From Streptomyces fodineus (lineage in GTDB: Bacteria; Actinomycetota; Actinomycetes; Streptomycetales; Streptomycetaceae): a stretch of 64,000 bases of DNA. Position 1 is the first letter of the stretch. Each line of letters begins with the position of its first letter. The position numbers were made by a program, and so were the translations under genes. Location: contig NZ_CP017248.1 in NCBI RefSeq assembly GCF_001735805.1, positions 3,534,001-3,598,000 of the forward strand. Direction: 5' to 3'. This document shows positions 41,747-50,408 of the stretch, piece after piece. A model generated the notes under the pieces. The model searched no databases, was not told the origin of the DNA, and saw nothing but the letters and a program-made list of their open reading frames with translations.

Positions 41747-42712
41747 TCAGGAATTGGTGAGCACGATCTTCCCGAACTGCTCCCCGGACGCGAGCCGTTC
41801 GAAGCCCTCGCGGGCCCGGTCCAGCGGCAGCTCCTCGTCGATGACGGGCCGTACCCCGGTCGCGGCGCAGAAGGAGAGCAGGTCCTCCAGCTCGTCCTTG
41901 GTGCCCATGGTGGAACCGACGACCTTCAGCTCCAGGAAGAAGATCCGGGTCAGCTCGGCATGCGAGGGCCGGTCCCCGCTCGTCGCCCCGGAGATCACGA
42001 TCGTCCCGCCGGGCCGCAGCGACTTCACCGAGTGGGACCAGGTGGCCGCGCCGACGGTCTCGATGACGGCGTCCACCCGCTGCGGCAGCCGCGCCCCGGA
42101 CTCCACCGCCTCCACGGCCCCCAGTTCCAGCGCCCGCTTCCGCTTGGCCTCGTCCCGGCTGGTGGCGAAGACGCGGAGCCCCGCCGCCTTGCCGAGCACG
42201 ATCGCGGCCGTGGCCACACCGCCGCCCGCGCCCTGCACGAGGACCGAGTCACCGGGCCGTACCCCGGCGTTGGTGAACAGCATCCGGTACGCCGTCAGCC
42301 AGGCCGTCGGCAGACAGGCGGCCTCGGCGAAGGACAGTTCCCTGGGCTTGGGCAGCACGTTCCAGGTCGGCACGGCCACCTGCTCGGCGAAGGTGCCCTG
42401 GTAGCGCTCGGTGAGGATGGAGCGCGGCTCGTCGGGGCCGACGCCGTGGCCGCTCTGGCCGATGACGGAGTGCAGGACGACCTCGTTGCCGTCCTCGTCG
42501 ACGCCGGCGGCGTCACAGCCGAGGATCATCGGCAGCCGGTCCTCGGGGAGGCCGACGCCCCGCAGGGACCAGAGGTCATGGTGATTGAGGGAAGCGGCCC
42601 GCACATGGATGGTGCTCCAGCCGGGCCGGGCCTCGGGAGCCGGACGCTCCCCCAACTCAAGGCCGGTGAGCGGCTGGTCGCGGTCGATTCGGGCGGCGTA
42701 GACAGCGAACAT
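41747..42712 (-). CDS. Zinc-binding/MDR-family dehydrogenase (quinone reductase-like)
   Basis: A 321-residue protein of the medium-chain dehydrogenase/reductase superfamily. The catalytic fold contains LNHHDLWSLRGVGLPEDRLPMILGCDAAGV. The NADPH-binding domain has VLVQGAGGGVATAAIVLGKAAG (GAGGGV variant). The catalytic-zinc cysteine of classical alcohol dehydrogenases is not at the expected place, so it may be zinc-free and closer to quinone oxidoreductases. The substrate is unknown. The start is the ATG at 42712, with no overlap to neighbours. Confidence 0.88.
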   Translation of the reverse strand: MFAVYAARIDRDQPLTGLELGERPAPEARPGWSTIHVRAASLNHHDLWSLRGVGLPEDRLPMILGCDAAGVDEDGNEVVLHSVIGQSGHGVGPDEPRSILTERYQGTFAEQVAVPTWNVLPKPRELSFAEAACLPTAWLTAYRMLFTNAGVRPGDSVLVQGAGGGVATAAIVLGKAAGLRVFATSRDEAKRKRALELGAVEAVESGARLPQRVDAVIETVGAATWSHSVKSLRPGGTIVISGATSGDRPSHAELTRIFFLELKVVGSTMGTKDELEDLLSFCAATGVRPVIDEELPLDRAREGFERLASGEQFGKIVLTNS

Positions 42713-42867
42713 GGGCCCGACGATAGGTGCGGCAGGTCACCCGGCGGAACCAGGCGGCCCTGTGACACATGCCCTCTTGCGCAAGGGCACCCATGCAGCT
42801 CAGTCCGCCGCGGGCACCCCTCAAGGGCGCCTCTTCAGCACCCGGTCCGGGCGGGCGCGTGGGAAAA

Positions 42868-42900
42868 GAATGGCCCCGTCTCAGCCAGACGGGGCCATTC
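42868..42900. terminator. Perfect 14-bp terminator
   Basis: Arms GAATGGCCCCGTCT (42868-42881) and AGACGGGGCCATTC (42887-42900) enclose the loop CAGCC. It lies directly after the malic enzyme end (42904) on the minus strand. Confidence 0.85.
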
Positions 42901-42903
42901 AAG

Positions 42904-44127
42904 TCACCGGCGTGCGACCCCTTCGGCACGGGCAGCAGCCGCCACCGCCGCCGTGACCGCGGGAGCGACCCGCTCGTCGAACGGCGAGGGAATCACATAG
43001 TCAGCGGCAAGATCGTCGCCCACGACAGCGGCCAGCGCTTCCGCCGCGGCGATCTTCATCCCCTCGGTGATCCGGGAGGCCCGCACCTGCAGCGCACCCG
43101 CGAAGATGCCCGGGAACGCCAGCACGTTGTTGATCTGGTTCGGGAAGTCGGACCGCCCGGTCGCGACCACGGCCGCGTACTTGTGGGCGACTTCCGGGTG
43201 CACCTCGGGGTTCGGGTTGGCCATCGCGAACACGAAGGCACCTTCCGCCATGGAGGCCACGGCCTCCTCCGGGACCGTACCGCCGGAGACGCCGATGAAG
43301 ACGTCGGCGCCCGCGAGGGCGTCCTCCAGCGAACCGGTGATACCGGCCTTGTTGGTGAAGCCCGCGAGCTCCCGCTTGACCGGGGTCAGGTCCTCCCGGC
43401 CCGCCGACACGACGCCCTTGCGGTCCGCCACCGCCACGTCCCCGATGCCGGCCTCGACCAGCATCTTGGCGATGGCGACACCGGCCGCGCCGGCGCCCGA
43501 GATGACGGCGCGCAGCTGCCCGATCTCACGCCCGCTGAGCCGCGCGGCGTTGCGCAGAGCGGCGAGCGTCACGACGGCCGTACCGTGCTGGTCGTCGTGG
43601 AAGACCGGGATGTCCAGGCGCTCCTGGAGCCGGCGCTCGACCTCGAAGCACCGGGGCGCCGAGATGTCCTCCAGGTTCACTCCGCCGAAGGACGGGGCGA
43701 GCCGGACGACGGTCTCGACGATGTCGTCCACGTCGGTGCAATCGAGCGCGATCGGGACCGCGTCGACGCCGCCGAACTGCTTGAACAGGATCGCCTTGCC
43801 CTCCATCACGGGGAGGGAGGCCTCGGGACCGATGTCCCCGAGTCCGAGCACGGCCGTACCGTCGGTCACGACGGCGACCACCGACGACTTCCACGTGTAG
43901 TCGTTGACCAGCTCCGGCTGTTCCGCGATCGCGGTGCACACGCGCGCGACGCCGGGCGTGTACGCGAGGGAAAGGTCGTCCTTGTCGCGGACCGGCACGG
44001 TGGCCTGCACGGCCATCTTGCCGCCGCGGTGCAGCGCGAACGCCGGATCGAAGGAATCCAGGGGCTCGGCCCCGCCGTCCTGATCCGTAGTGCTGTCGCT
44101 GCGAGGATTGACGATCTCCGCTGCCAC
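42904..44127 (-). CDS. NAD(P)-dependent malic enzyme
   Basis: A 407-residue enzyme that oxidatively decarboxylates malate to pyruvate. Family motifs are SLAYTPGVARVC, VTDGTAVLGLGDIGPEASLPVMEGKAILFKQFGG, FHDDQHGTAVV (Mg-binding Asp pair) and the dinucleotide fold VISGAGAAGVAIAKML (GxGxxG), then FAMANPNPEV and PNQINNVLAFPGIFAGAL. The GTG at 44127 follows AAGGGG. It stands alone behind a long upstream region. In S. coelicolor the orthologous protein is SCO5261 by memory. Confidence 0.95.
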   Translation of the reverse strand: MAAEIVNPRSDSTTDQDGGAEPLDSFDPAFALHRGGKMAVQATVPVRDKDDLSLAYTPGVARVCTAIAEQPELVNDYTWKSSVVAVVTDGTAVLGLGDIGPEASLPVMEGKAILFKQFGGVDAVPIALDCTDVDDIVETVVRLAPSFGGVNLEDISAPRCFEVERRLQERLDIPVFHDDQHGTAVVTLAALRNAARLSGREIGQLRAVISGAGAAGVAIAKMLVEAGIGDVAVADRKGVVSAGREDLTPVKRELAGFTNKAGITGSLEDALAGADVFIGVSGGTVPEEAVASMAEGAFVFAMANPNPEVHPEVAHKYAAVVATGRSDFPNQINNVLAFPGIFAGALQVRASRITEGMKIAAAEALAAVVGDDLAADYVIPSPFDERVAPAVTAAVAAAARAEGVARR

Positions 44128-44595
44128 TTTGTTGTACCCCTTAGGTATGCATGGTTTGAGGGTCGACCACTCCTGGTGAGGGGTGGGCGGGCACCGCGCA
44201 AGGCCCGAATGCCGATACGTAGGAGCCGTACGGGCACTTGCACGACGGGCGCGCCGCACACGCGCCCTGAGCCCCGGATGAGGGGTGTAAAGAACCTTCA
44301 TACCGGACGGACGGCGCCCACGACGAGTCCATTAGGTGCAAGGTCACATCGCGGAACCGGAAGGCCACGCGCAGATGACGTGCGGCTGACGACGGCAGCA
44401 GGCACGCGAAGACGCTGGTGAGCGGGCGCACACGCTGACCACATCGTGAGATGCGCCGAAGATTTTCCGGCCGGAGGGCTGGATTCCCGCAGATGGTCCG
44501 GCGGCGAAGGGCCAAGGATGTACCGACCTGATGCGGTTCGGGGGTCACCCGTTATCCGATTTTGACATAGTCGCCGGTTCTCTGACCGGGTGTCA
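44128..44595. other. Long upstream region of malic enzyme, no gene supported
   Basis: Nearly 470 bases without a credible start and ribosome site in either direction. A TTGACA at 44563-44568 faces rightward, without a defensible -10. A leader with regulatory RNA structure cannot be excluded; I see no known riboswitch motif. Confidence 0.45.
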
Positions 44596-44630
44596 GTGAG
44601 GGCGGTACGGTCTTCCGTACCGCCCCTCAC
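44596..44630. terminator. Terminator after the methyltransferase gene
   Basis: A hairpin GTGAGGGCGGTACGG, loop TCTT, CCGTACCGCCCCTCAC has one bulged C. It lies 37 bases beyond the stop of the leftward methyltransferase gene. Confidence 0.75.
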
Positions 44631-44666
44631 GCCTGCTCCACCCGCTGTGCGTACTCCCCTGCTCGC

Positions 44667-45425
44667 CTACTTCACCGCGAGCAGCAGGGTGTCGGACGGC
44701 GAGCACCACACCGGCCTGGCCTCGCCGAAGCCCCGCGCGAGCAGAGTGCGCGCATGCCAGGCCGCGCTCGGTGTGTCCCCGTCGGCATGCTCACCGTAGA
44801 TCTCGAAGCGGCGGGCGGTCGGCTCGGCGAGGACGGGATCCTCGGCCGCCAGCTGCCACCATTCGGTCCAGTCCAGGACGCCCTCCCGTTTGGCCTGATC
44901 CATGCGTGCGTGCCGCCGGGCGCGCTCGGCGGCGTTGATCCGGGGCGTGCTGTCGTCGATCATGTGGTCCGCGTTCATGAAGACACCGCCGTCGCGGACC
45001 AGCTCCGCGACCTGACCGTAGAGGGCCGCGAGGGGTTCGCTGTGCAGCCAGTGCAGGGCCGTGGCGGTCAGGACGGCGTCGTACGAGTCGTACGGCAGAC
45101 TCTCCCGCCAGCGGGGGTCCTTGAGGTCGGCCGTGACGAACGTGACCCGCTCGTCGCCCTCGAAGGTGCCGCGCGCGATGGCGAGCAGCGCCGGGTCGAG
45201 GTCGACGCCCGTGCTGGTGGCCTCGGGGAAGCGCGCCAGCAGCCGGCCGGTGATGCTGCCGGTGCCGCAGGCGAGGTCGAGGACGCGCGGGGCCGTCCCC
45301 ACGAGCGCCTCGACCATGTCGAGCATGATCCGGAAGCGTTCCTCGCGGTCCGGCATGTACCACTCCTGCTGCCGGTCCCAGCTCTCCTGCCAGGCCGCCC
45401 AGTCGGTCCCGGTACTCGTGGTCAT
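44667..45425 (-). CDS. Class I SAM-dependent methyltransferase
   Basis: A 252-residue cytoplasmic protein with a Rossmann methyltransferase fold: RVLDLACGTGSITGRLLARFP (motif I, DxACGTG), TGVDLDPALLAIAR (motif II), YDAVLTATALHWLHSEP (motif IV, post-I). The N-terminal helix is aromatic-rich (AAWQESWDRQQEWY). It is divergent from the CGNR gene. The substrate is not predictable. Confidence 0.92.
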   Translation of the reverse strand: MTTSTGTDWAAWQESWDRQQEWYMPDREERFRIMLDMVEALVGTAPRVLDLACGTGSITGRLLARFPEATSTGVDLDPALLAIARGTFEGDERVTFVTADLKDPRWRESLPYDSYDAVLTATALHWLHSEPLAALYGQVAELVRDGGVFMNADHMIDDSTPRINAAERARRHARMDQAKREGVLDWTEWWQLAAEDPVLAEPTARRFEIYGEHADGDTPSAAWHARTLLARGFGEARPVWCSPSDTLLLAVK

Positions 45426-45525
45426 GGAATCCCGTCTCCCCTCAGTACGCGTAATACCCTGGAAGCACGACCGGCTGTTACCCGACCGCAGACACGACCA
45501 TAAAGCGCCCTCGTAAGGACTACAA

Positions 45526-46155
45526 GTGGAACTGGCCTATTACTCGGATTACGCCGTACGACTCGTCAACAGCGAGGAACCGGCCCGGGGCAAGGACTCC
45601 CTGACCTCCGTCGAGGCCGTCCGCGACCTCTTCGGCGTCAACGCGCAGGCGGCCCGCCGCGCCACGGACGCCGATGTGACACGCTTCCGCTCGGTACGGG
45701 CCCGGCTCCGCGCGGTCTTCGAAGCGGCCGACAAGGGCGACGAGACCCTCGCCGTGGACCTCCTGAACTCGCTCCTCCTGGAGTTCCCGGTCAGCCCGCA
45801 GATCTCCGGTCACGACTTCCGTGACGAGGACGGCCGCCCGCTGTGGCACATGCACCTGGCCGACCACCCGTCGAACGCGACTGCGGGCTACGCGGCGATC
45901 GCCGCGATGGGCCTGGCCTTCCACCTCACCGAGTACGGCGTGGACCGCCTCGGCCTCTGCCAGGCAGCCCCCTGCCGCAACGCCTACCTCGACACCTCCA
46001 CCAACCGCTCCCGGCGCTACTGCTCCGACCGCTGCGCGACCCGCGCCAACGTGGCCGCCTACCGCGCCCGCAAGCGCCTGGAGGCCGACCGGTCGGGCAG
46101 CAGCGGCCTCGCGGCCGAGAGCGCCCAGCGCGCCAGCGCCAGCGGCGAGCGCTGA
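45526..46155 (+). CDS. CGNR zinc-finger (ABATE-like) protein, putative regulator
   Basis: A 209-residue cytoplasmic protein. The N-terminal stress-induced helical domain (YYSDYAVRLVNSEEP, TSVEAVRDLF) is followed by a C-terminal zinc finger with LCQAAPCRNAYLDTS and YCSDRCATRANVAAYRARKR, giving CX5C plus CX3C with the RNR-like motif. The family is proposed to bind DNA. The GTG at 45526 follows AAGGACTACAA. Its 3' end overlaps the convergent sodX gene by 97 bases. Confidence 0.85.
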   Translation: MELAYYSDYAVRLVNSEEPARGKDSLTSVEAVRDLFGVNAQAARRATDADVTRFRSVRARLRAVFEAADKGDETLAVDLLNSLLLEFPVSPQISGHDFRDEDGRPLWHMHLADHPSNATAGYAAIAAMGLAFHLTEYGVDRLGLCQAAPCRNAYLDTSTNRSRRYCSDRCATRANVAAYRARKRLEADRSGSSGLAAESAQRASASGER

Positions 46156-46493
46156 CCGGCGGGCAGCGGCCGGTACCGGAAGCGGGCACGCGCGAGGACG
46201 AGCTCATCGGGTACGACCCCGTAGTCCGTGCTGTCCCCGCCCGCGTAGGGGTTGTCCCCGAGCACCCACCAGCCGCCGTCGCGGCGCTCCACGGCACGCT
46301 TGACGACGAGCAGGTCCTGCTGGAACGGATGCCGCAGGACGACGACGTCCCCCGCCCTGACGGGCGCGCCGTACTGCACCAGCAGCCGGTCCCCGTGAAG
46401 GAGCGTGGGCACCATGGACGGGCCGGTCACCTCGGCCAGCCCGAACGGCGCCACGGCCCTCCCCCGCTCGGTCTCCTGCGACAGCTCCGGCAT
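46059..46493 (-). CDS. sodX: Nickel superoxide dismutase maturation protease (SodX, S24/S26 type)
   Basis: A 144-residue peptidase related to LexA/signal peptidases. The catalytic Ser26 lies in VTGPSMVPTL and Lys65 in LVVKRAVE, with the conserved WVLGDNPYAGGDSTDYG box. It removes the short propeptide of pro-SodN. It is divergent from sodN with 144 bases between the starts, as in other Ni-SOD loci. Its last 97 bases overlap the CGNR gene on the other strand. Confidence 0.92.
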   Translation of the reverse strand: MPELSQETERGRAVAPFGLAEVTGPSMVPTLLHGDRLLVQYGAPVRAGDVVVLRHPFQQDLLVVKRAVERRDGGWWVLGDNPYAGGDSTDYGVVPDELVLARARFRYRPLPAGQRSPLALARWALSAARPLLPDRSASRRLRAR

Positions 46494-46637
46494 CCCGGCA
46501 CCTCCCCGGTCCGTTCCTCCACCAGTCTCAGTCTGACCCTGGACTTTTGTCCTAAGCCCTAGGGGGCACCCGAGAAATCGCCTTCCTCAGGGAGTAATGT
46601 CGCACCTGAGAAGACGATCACGAGGAAGGAATGCTCC

Positions 46638-47033
46638 ATGCTTTCCCGCCTGTTTGCCCCCAAGGTCAAGGTCAGCGCCCACTGCGACCTGCCCTGCGGC
46701 GTGTACGACCCGGCCCAGGCCCGCATCGAGGCGGAGTCGGTGAAGGCCGTCCAGGAGAAGATGGCCGGCAACGACGACCCCCACTACCAGGCGCGTGCCA
46801 CCGTCATCAAGGAGCAGCGCGCGGAGCTCGCCAAGCACCACGTCTCCGTGCTCTGGAGCGACTACTTCAAGGCCCCGCACTTCGAGAAGTACCCGGAGCT
46901 GCACCAGCTGGTCAACGACACCCTGAAGGCCCTCTCGGCCGCCAAGGCGTCCACCGACCCGGCGACGGGCCAGAAGGCGCTGGACTACATCGCCCAGATC
47001 GACAAGATCTTCTGGGAGACCAAGAAGGCCTGA
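46638..47033 (+). CDS. sodN: Nickel-containing superoxide dismutase
   Basis: A 131-residue precursor. The 14-residue propeptide (MLSRLFAPKVKVSA) precedes the nickel hook HCDLPCGVYDPAQ with His15, Cys16 and Cys20, which bind Ni after cleavage. The rest is a four-helix bundle. It disproportionates superoxide in the cytoplasm as a homohexamer. The ATG has GAGGAAGG upstream. SodX is the dedicated maturase, encoded divergently. In S. coelicolor expression depends on nickel through Nur, and the 3' untranslated region gives a small RNA that silences sodF. Confidence 0.97.
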   Translation: MLSRLFAPKVKVSAHCDLPCGVYDPAQARIEAESVKAVQEKMAGNDDPHYQARATVIKEQRAELAKHHVSVLWSDYFKAPHFEKYPELHQLVNDTLKALSAAKASTDPATGQKALDYIAQIDKIFWETKKA

Positions 47034-47140
47034 TCTTCCCCTACGCCTTCTGACCTGCGGTTTCTTTGATTGCAGCGTCTCCCTGTCCGCACCCGGACCG
47101 CAGGCCGCCGAGCATGGCGTCCATGACGGTCCGGGTGCGG
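47034..47140 (+). ncRNA. sodN 3' untranslated region, possible s-SodF-like small RNA with terminator
   Basis: The region after the sodN stop begins with a pyrimidine-rich stretch (CTTCCCCT) that could pair with a purine-rich ribosome site. It ends in a hairpin whose arms are CCGCACCCGGACCG (47087-47100) and CGGTCCGGGTGCGG (47127-47140), a perfect 14-bp stem. The size and place match s-SodF of S. coelicolor, which comes from the sodN 3' end. The target pairing was not verified. Confidence 0.45.
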
Positions 47141-47194
47141 TCCGCGTTCATCCTGCTGAGCCGCCAGGGCCCTTGCCCCCGCGCGGCGCGGCCG

Positions 47195-49540
47195 TCACTC
47201 GGTGTGCAGGACGCGGGCGATGGTCTGCCGGGACGCCGCTCGGGCCGGCAGCACCGCGCCCAGTGCGGCGATCGCCACCCCGGCCAGTGCCAGGAGCGCC
47301 ATGGTCCCGGGGTGCCACACGTCCAGCATCCGTGCCGGGAAGGCGAGATGGGCGCTGTGCTCGGTCAGCGGGATCACCACGCGGTAGGCCGCGACTCCCA
47401 GCGGCAGCCCCAGGACCCCGCCGACCAGACCGAGCCCGGCCATGGACACCACCAGCATCACCGTGACCTGCCGGGGCGTCATGCCGATCGACTTCAGCAT
47501 GCCGAGGTCGCGCCGCCGTTCCCGGGCACTCAGCACGACCGTGTTGAACACCCCCATCGAGGCGACCGCCGTCAGCATCAGGGTCAGCACGGAGGCGGAG
47601 CTGATGACCGTCACCGCCCCGGCGTTGACCGAGGACTGCGCGGACGGGTAGAGCCCGGGATCGGCGGCGCGAACCGCCTTCGTACAGGCGCCGGCCTCGG
47701 ATCCGGGGGCGAGCCGCACCCAGTACTGGTTGGCCTGCGCGTCCGGTGCCAGGGCGGTCACCGTCGCCCAGTCCGCGCGCACGAAGCCCGACGGACCGGA
47801 CATGACCTCCCCGACCAGGGTCACGCGCTCCGTCCGGCCGTCCGCCGCGCTCAGCGTGAACGAGTCACCGACGCGCAGACCGTACTTGGCCAGGAACCTG
47901 CCGGAGGCCACCACCTCGCCGGGCCCGCGCGCCCACCGGCCCCTGGCCAGGTCGTCCTGGAGGGTGGACCGGCCGCCGCGCGCCCCCTGGATCGTCACGT
48001 CCTGGCTCTGCCCGGGCATCCGCACCTGGACGAAGCCCACGGCGGACACGTCAGCCGCATGGGGCAGAGAGCGCAGCAGCGTCTGTGTCGCGGTGTCGCC
48101 CTGGTGCGGAACGGTCTCCCCGAACCTGGCCTGCCCGGCATAGACGACCACCTGCGTCCTGTCGGCGCCTTCGACGGCCTCGCCGTAGGAGACCATGGTG
48201 GCCGACAGGCCGGTGGCGAAGGTCACCGTCGCCACCCCGAGCAGTACGGCGGAGACGGTGAGCAGCGCCCGTCCGGGCCGGGCGAAGGGCAGGCCCAGGC
48301 CCAGCGTCACCGAGCGCGGCAGCCGCACCCCGCTCAGCCACCGCTGCACCGCCGACCGCCGGCCCCCACCGGGCGCGCTGCCCGCGCTGATCGCCCGTGC
48401 CGCGGAGAGCCGGTGCGCGCGCAGCGCCGGGATCAGCGCGGCCAGCAGCACGACCGCGGGCAGGCCCAGCGCCGTGGTCACGTACACCCAGGAGCCGACC
48501 GTCGGCCTGACGTTCACCGTGCCGAAGTCGGCGCCGTAGAAGACCTGGTGCAACAGCGGCCGTGCCACCACCGCGCCCAGGACCGTGCCGATCGCCGCGC
48601 CCGCCGTCGCCGGGACACAGACCATCACCAGGTAGACCGCGACCACCTGGACCGGCGTGAATCCCACGGACTTGAGCACCCCGATGTGCCGGAAGCCGGA
48701 CACGACGGCGCCGCTCACCACATTGGCCACGATCAGGACCGCCACCAGCAGGCCGAGGATGCCGAAGGCCATGAGAAACGGCACGAAGGCGTTGGGCTCG
48801 GCCGCGAGCTGCGCCTTCAGCGTCAGATACGACTGGTGGGCGACCAGCGATCCGGACGGCAGGCCGGCGCTCACCGCCGCGGTGTCCGCCGTGATCTGCC
48901 GGGCCGTCGCGGCCCGGTCGAACCGGTACAGCATCTGGTACGTCGTGGGGTGCAGGGCCGCGATCTGCCGTGGGGAGACCCATGCCTGCGCGGTGCCGCT
49001 GACGCCGGAGGCGAGGCCGACGACGGTCAGCGGCGCCAGCCCGGGCAGCCGGATCCGCTTCCCGATCGGAGAGTGCGGCCCGTCGCGCAGCCCGGGCGCG
49101 TTCGGAAGCTCCAGGACGAGCTGGCCGGGGCCGGTGGCCCAGTGCCCGGCGAACAGGTCCAGCCGGTCGACCGGACCGCCGGGGCCCGCCCGGCCCACCA
49201 CGGTCAGCGAGCCGGGCCCCATCCCGGGCAGCTCGGCGACCGCGCTCCGCGGCAGGTCGACCACCGCTTCCGGGAACGGCCCGGCCGCGGCCCGTACGCC
49301 CGGACGGTGCGCGGTCCGCGCCAGCCGGGTGCCCGAGACCTTCGTCGCGTCGAACGTGGCGACGACGTGCGCGCCGTGTGCCTGGCCGAAGAGCCGGTCG
49401 AAGGGGCCGGACACGGCGTCGAGCAGGCCGAGGGCGACCACGAGGGCCATGCTGGAGACGAGGACCACCACCGCGATCACGGAGGTCTGGAGCCGGCGGC
49501 GGCGCACGGCCGCGCGGGAGGCCCGCCACACCGCGCTCAT
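47195..49540 (-). CDS. FtsX/MacB-type ABC transporter permease
   Basis: A 781-residue membrane protein with two permease halves of four helices each: an N-terminal anchor, a large extracytoplasmic domain (about 40-245), an FtsX core (VPFLMAFGILGLLVAVLIVANVVSGAVVSGFRHIGVLKSVGF), then a second half ending with FtsX-like SASVLTLMLTAVASMGVFNTVVLSARERRRDLGMLKSIGM. The pattern RxxxIGxLKSxG recurs in both halves. The ATG overlaps the ATPase stop. It probably exports a peptide or lipid or acts as a mechanotransducer. Confidence 0.92.
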   Translation of the reverse strand: MSAVWRASRAAVRRRRLQTSVIAVVVLVSSMALVVALGLLDAVSGPFDRLFGQAHGAHVVATFDATKVSGTRLARTAHRPGVRAAAGPFPEAVVDLPRSAVAELPGMGPGSLTVVGRAGPGGPVDRLDLFAGHWATGPGQLVLELPNAPGLRDGPHSPIGKRIRLPGLAPLTVVGLASGVSGTAQAWVSPRQIAALHPTTYQMLYRFDRAATARQITADTAAVSAGLPSGSLVAHQSYLTLKAQLAAEPNAFVPFLMAFGILGLLVAVLIVANVVSGAVVSGFRHIGVLKSVGFTPVQVVAVYLVMVCVPATAGAAIGTVLGAVVARPLLHQVFYGADFGTVNVRPTVGSWVYVTTALGLPAVVLLAALIPALRAHRLSAARAISAGSAPGGGRRSAVQRWLSGVRLPRSVTLGLGLPFARPGRALLTVSAVLLGVATVTFATGLSATMVSYGEAVEGADRTQVVVYAGQARFGETVPHQGDTATQTLLRSLPHAADVSAVGFVQVRMPGQSQDVTIQGARGGRSTLQDDLARGRWARGPGEVVASGRFLAKYGLRVGDSFTLSAADGRTERVTLVGEVMSGPSGFVRADWATVTALAPDAQANQYWVRLAPGSEAGACTKAVRAADPGLYPSAQSSVNAGAVTVISSASVLTLMLTAVASMGVFNTVVLSARERRRDLGMLKSIGMTPRQVTVMLVVSMAGLGLVGGVLGLPLGVAAYRVVIPLTEHSAHLAFPARMLDVWHPGTMALLALAGVAIAALGAVLPARAASRQTIARVLHTE

Positions 49541-50280
49541 ACTGACCGCTCCAGGGCCCGCTCGCCAGTGATCCGGCCGTCCGCCATCATCACCAGCCGG
49601 CCGGCGCAGCGGGTGGCCAACGTCTGATCGTGCGTCACCAGCAGCAGGGTCTGGCCCAGTTCGTTGAGGTCGATGAGCAGGTCCATCACCTGCTCGCCCG
49701 CGTGGCTGTCCAGCGCGCCGGTGGGTTCGTCCGCGAGCAGCAGCGCGGGCCGGTTCATCAGCGCGCGGGCCACCGCCGCGCGCTGGCGTTCGCCGCCGCT
49801 GAGCGCGGCGGGGTAGACGTTCCTGCGGTCGGCGATGCCGAGTTCGTCCAGCAGCTCCAGCGCCCGGCGCCGGGCCTGACGGGTGGGCGTTCCGGTGAGC
49901 TGGGCGGCCAGGGCGACATTGTCGATCGTGGGCAGGTCGTCGATGAGGTTGAAGAACTGGAAGATCATGCCGATCCGGCGGCGCCGGAAGAGCGCCAGCC
50001 CGGTCTCGTTCATCGCGCCCAGGTCCTCGCCGTGCACACGCACCTGGCCGGCGCTCGGCCGGTCCAGCCCGGCGATCATGTTGAGCAGGGTGGACTTGCC
50101 GCAGCCGGACGGCCCCATCACCGCGACCGCCTCGCCGGCGCCGATCTCCAGCGACACCCCGTTCAGGGCGGCGGTGTCGCCGTACTCCTTGCGCAGGCCG
50201 GTCACTTGGACGACGCCCTGCCCGCGCACGGCGGCCGGACCGGCCCCCGTAGTCGTGCCGCTGATGTCTTCGGTGGTCAT
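49537..50280 (-). CDS. ABC transporter ATP-binding protein (MacB/LolD type)
   Basis: A 247-residue ATPase with Walker A GPSGCGKST, a Q loop (IFQFFNLIDDLP), signature LSGGERQRAAVARAL, Walker B ALLLADEPTGALD and the H loop LVTHD. The ATG at 50280 is chosen; the frame is open to 50349. It is in an operon with the permease (4-base overlap) and divergent from a NarL-type two-component pair that may regulate it. Confidence 0.93.
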   Translation of the reverse strand: MTTEDISGTTTGAGPAAVRGQGVVQVTGLRKEYGDTAALNGVSLEIGAGEAVAVMGPSGCGKSTLLNMIAGLDRPSAGQVRVHGEDLGAMNETGLALFRRRRIGMIFQFFNLIDDLPTIDNVALAAQLTGTPTRQARRRALELLDELGIADRRNVYPAALSGGERQRAAVARALMNRPALLLADEPTGALDSHAGEQVMDLLIDLNELGQTLLLVTHDQTLATRCAGRLVMMADGRITGERALERSV

Positions 50281-50408
50281 GCCAGGGACCGTAGGCGGCG
50301 TGGGCAGCCCGGGCGTCAGCCCCCGGGGGTATCCCGCGGCGGTGGTCATCCTGGCGATGTACGGGGTGGACCGGGAGAGGGACGCCCGCTCCTCGGCCGG
50401 CTGGCACG

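Noticed and set aside
44298..44630. Minus-strand frames upstream of malic enzyme
   Set aside because: Arg/Ser/Pro-rich composition, no ribosome site, and the right end overlaps a terminator hairpin.
47066..49627. Long plus-strand frame opposite the ABC permease
   Set aside because: Shadow frame; no domain and no promoter or ribosome site.
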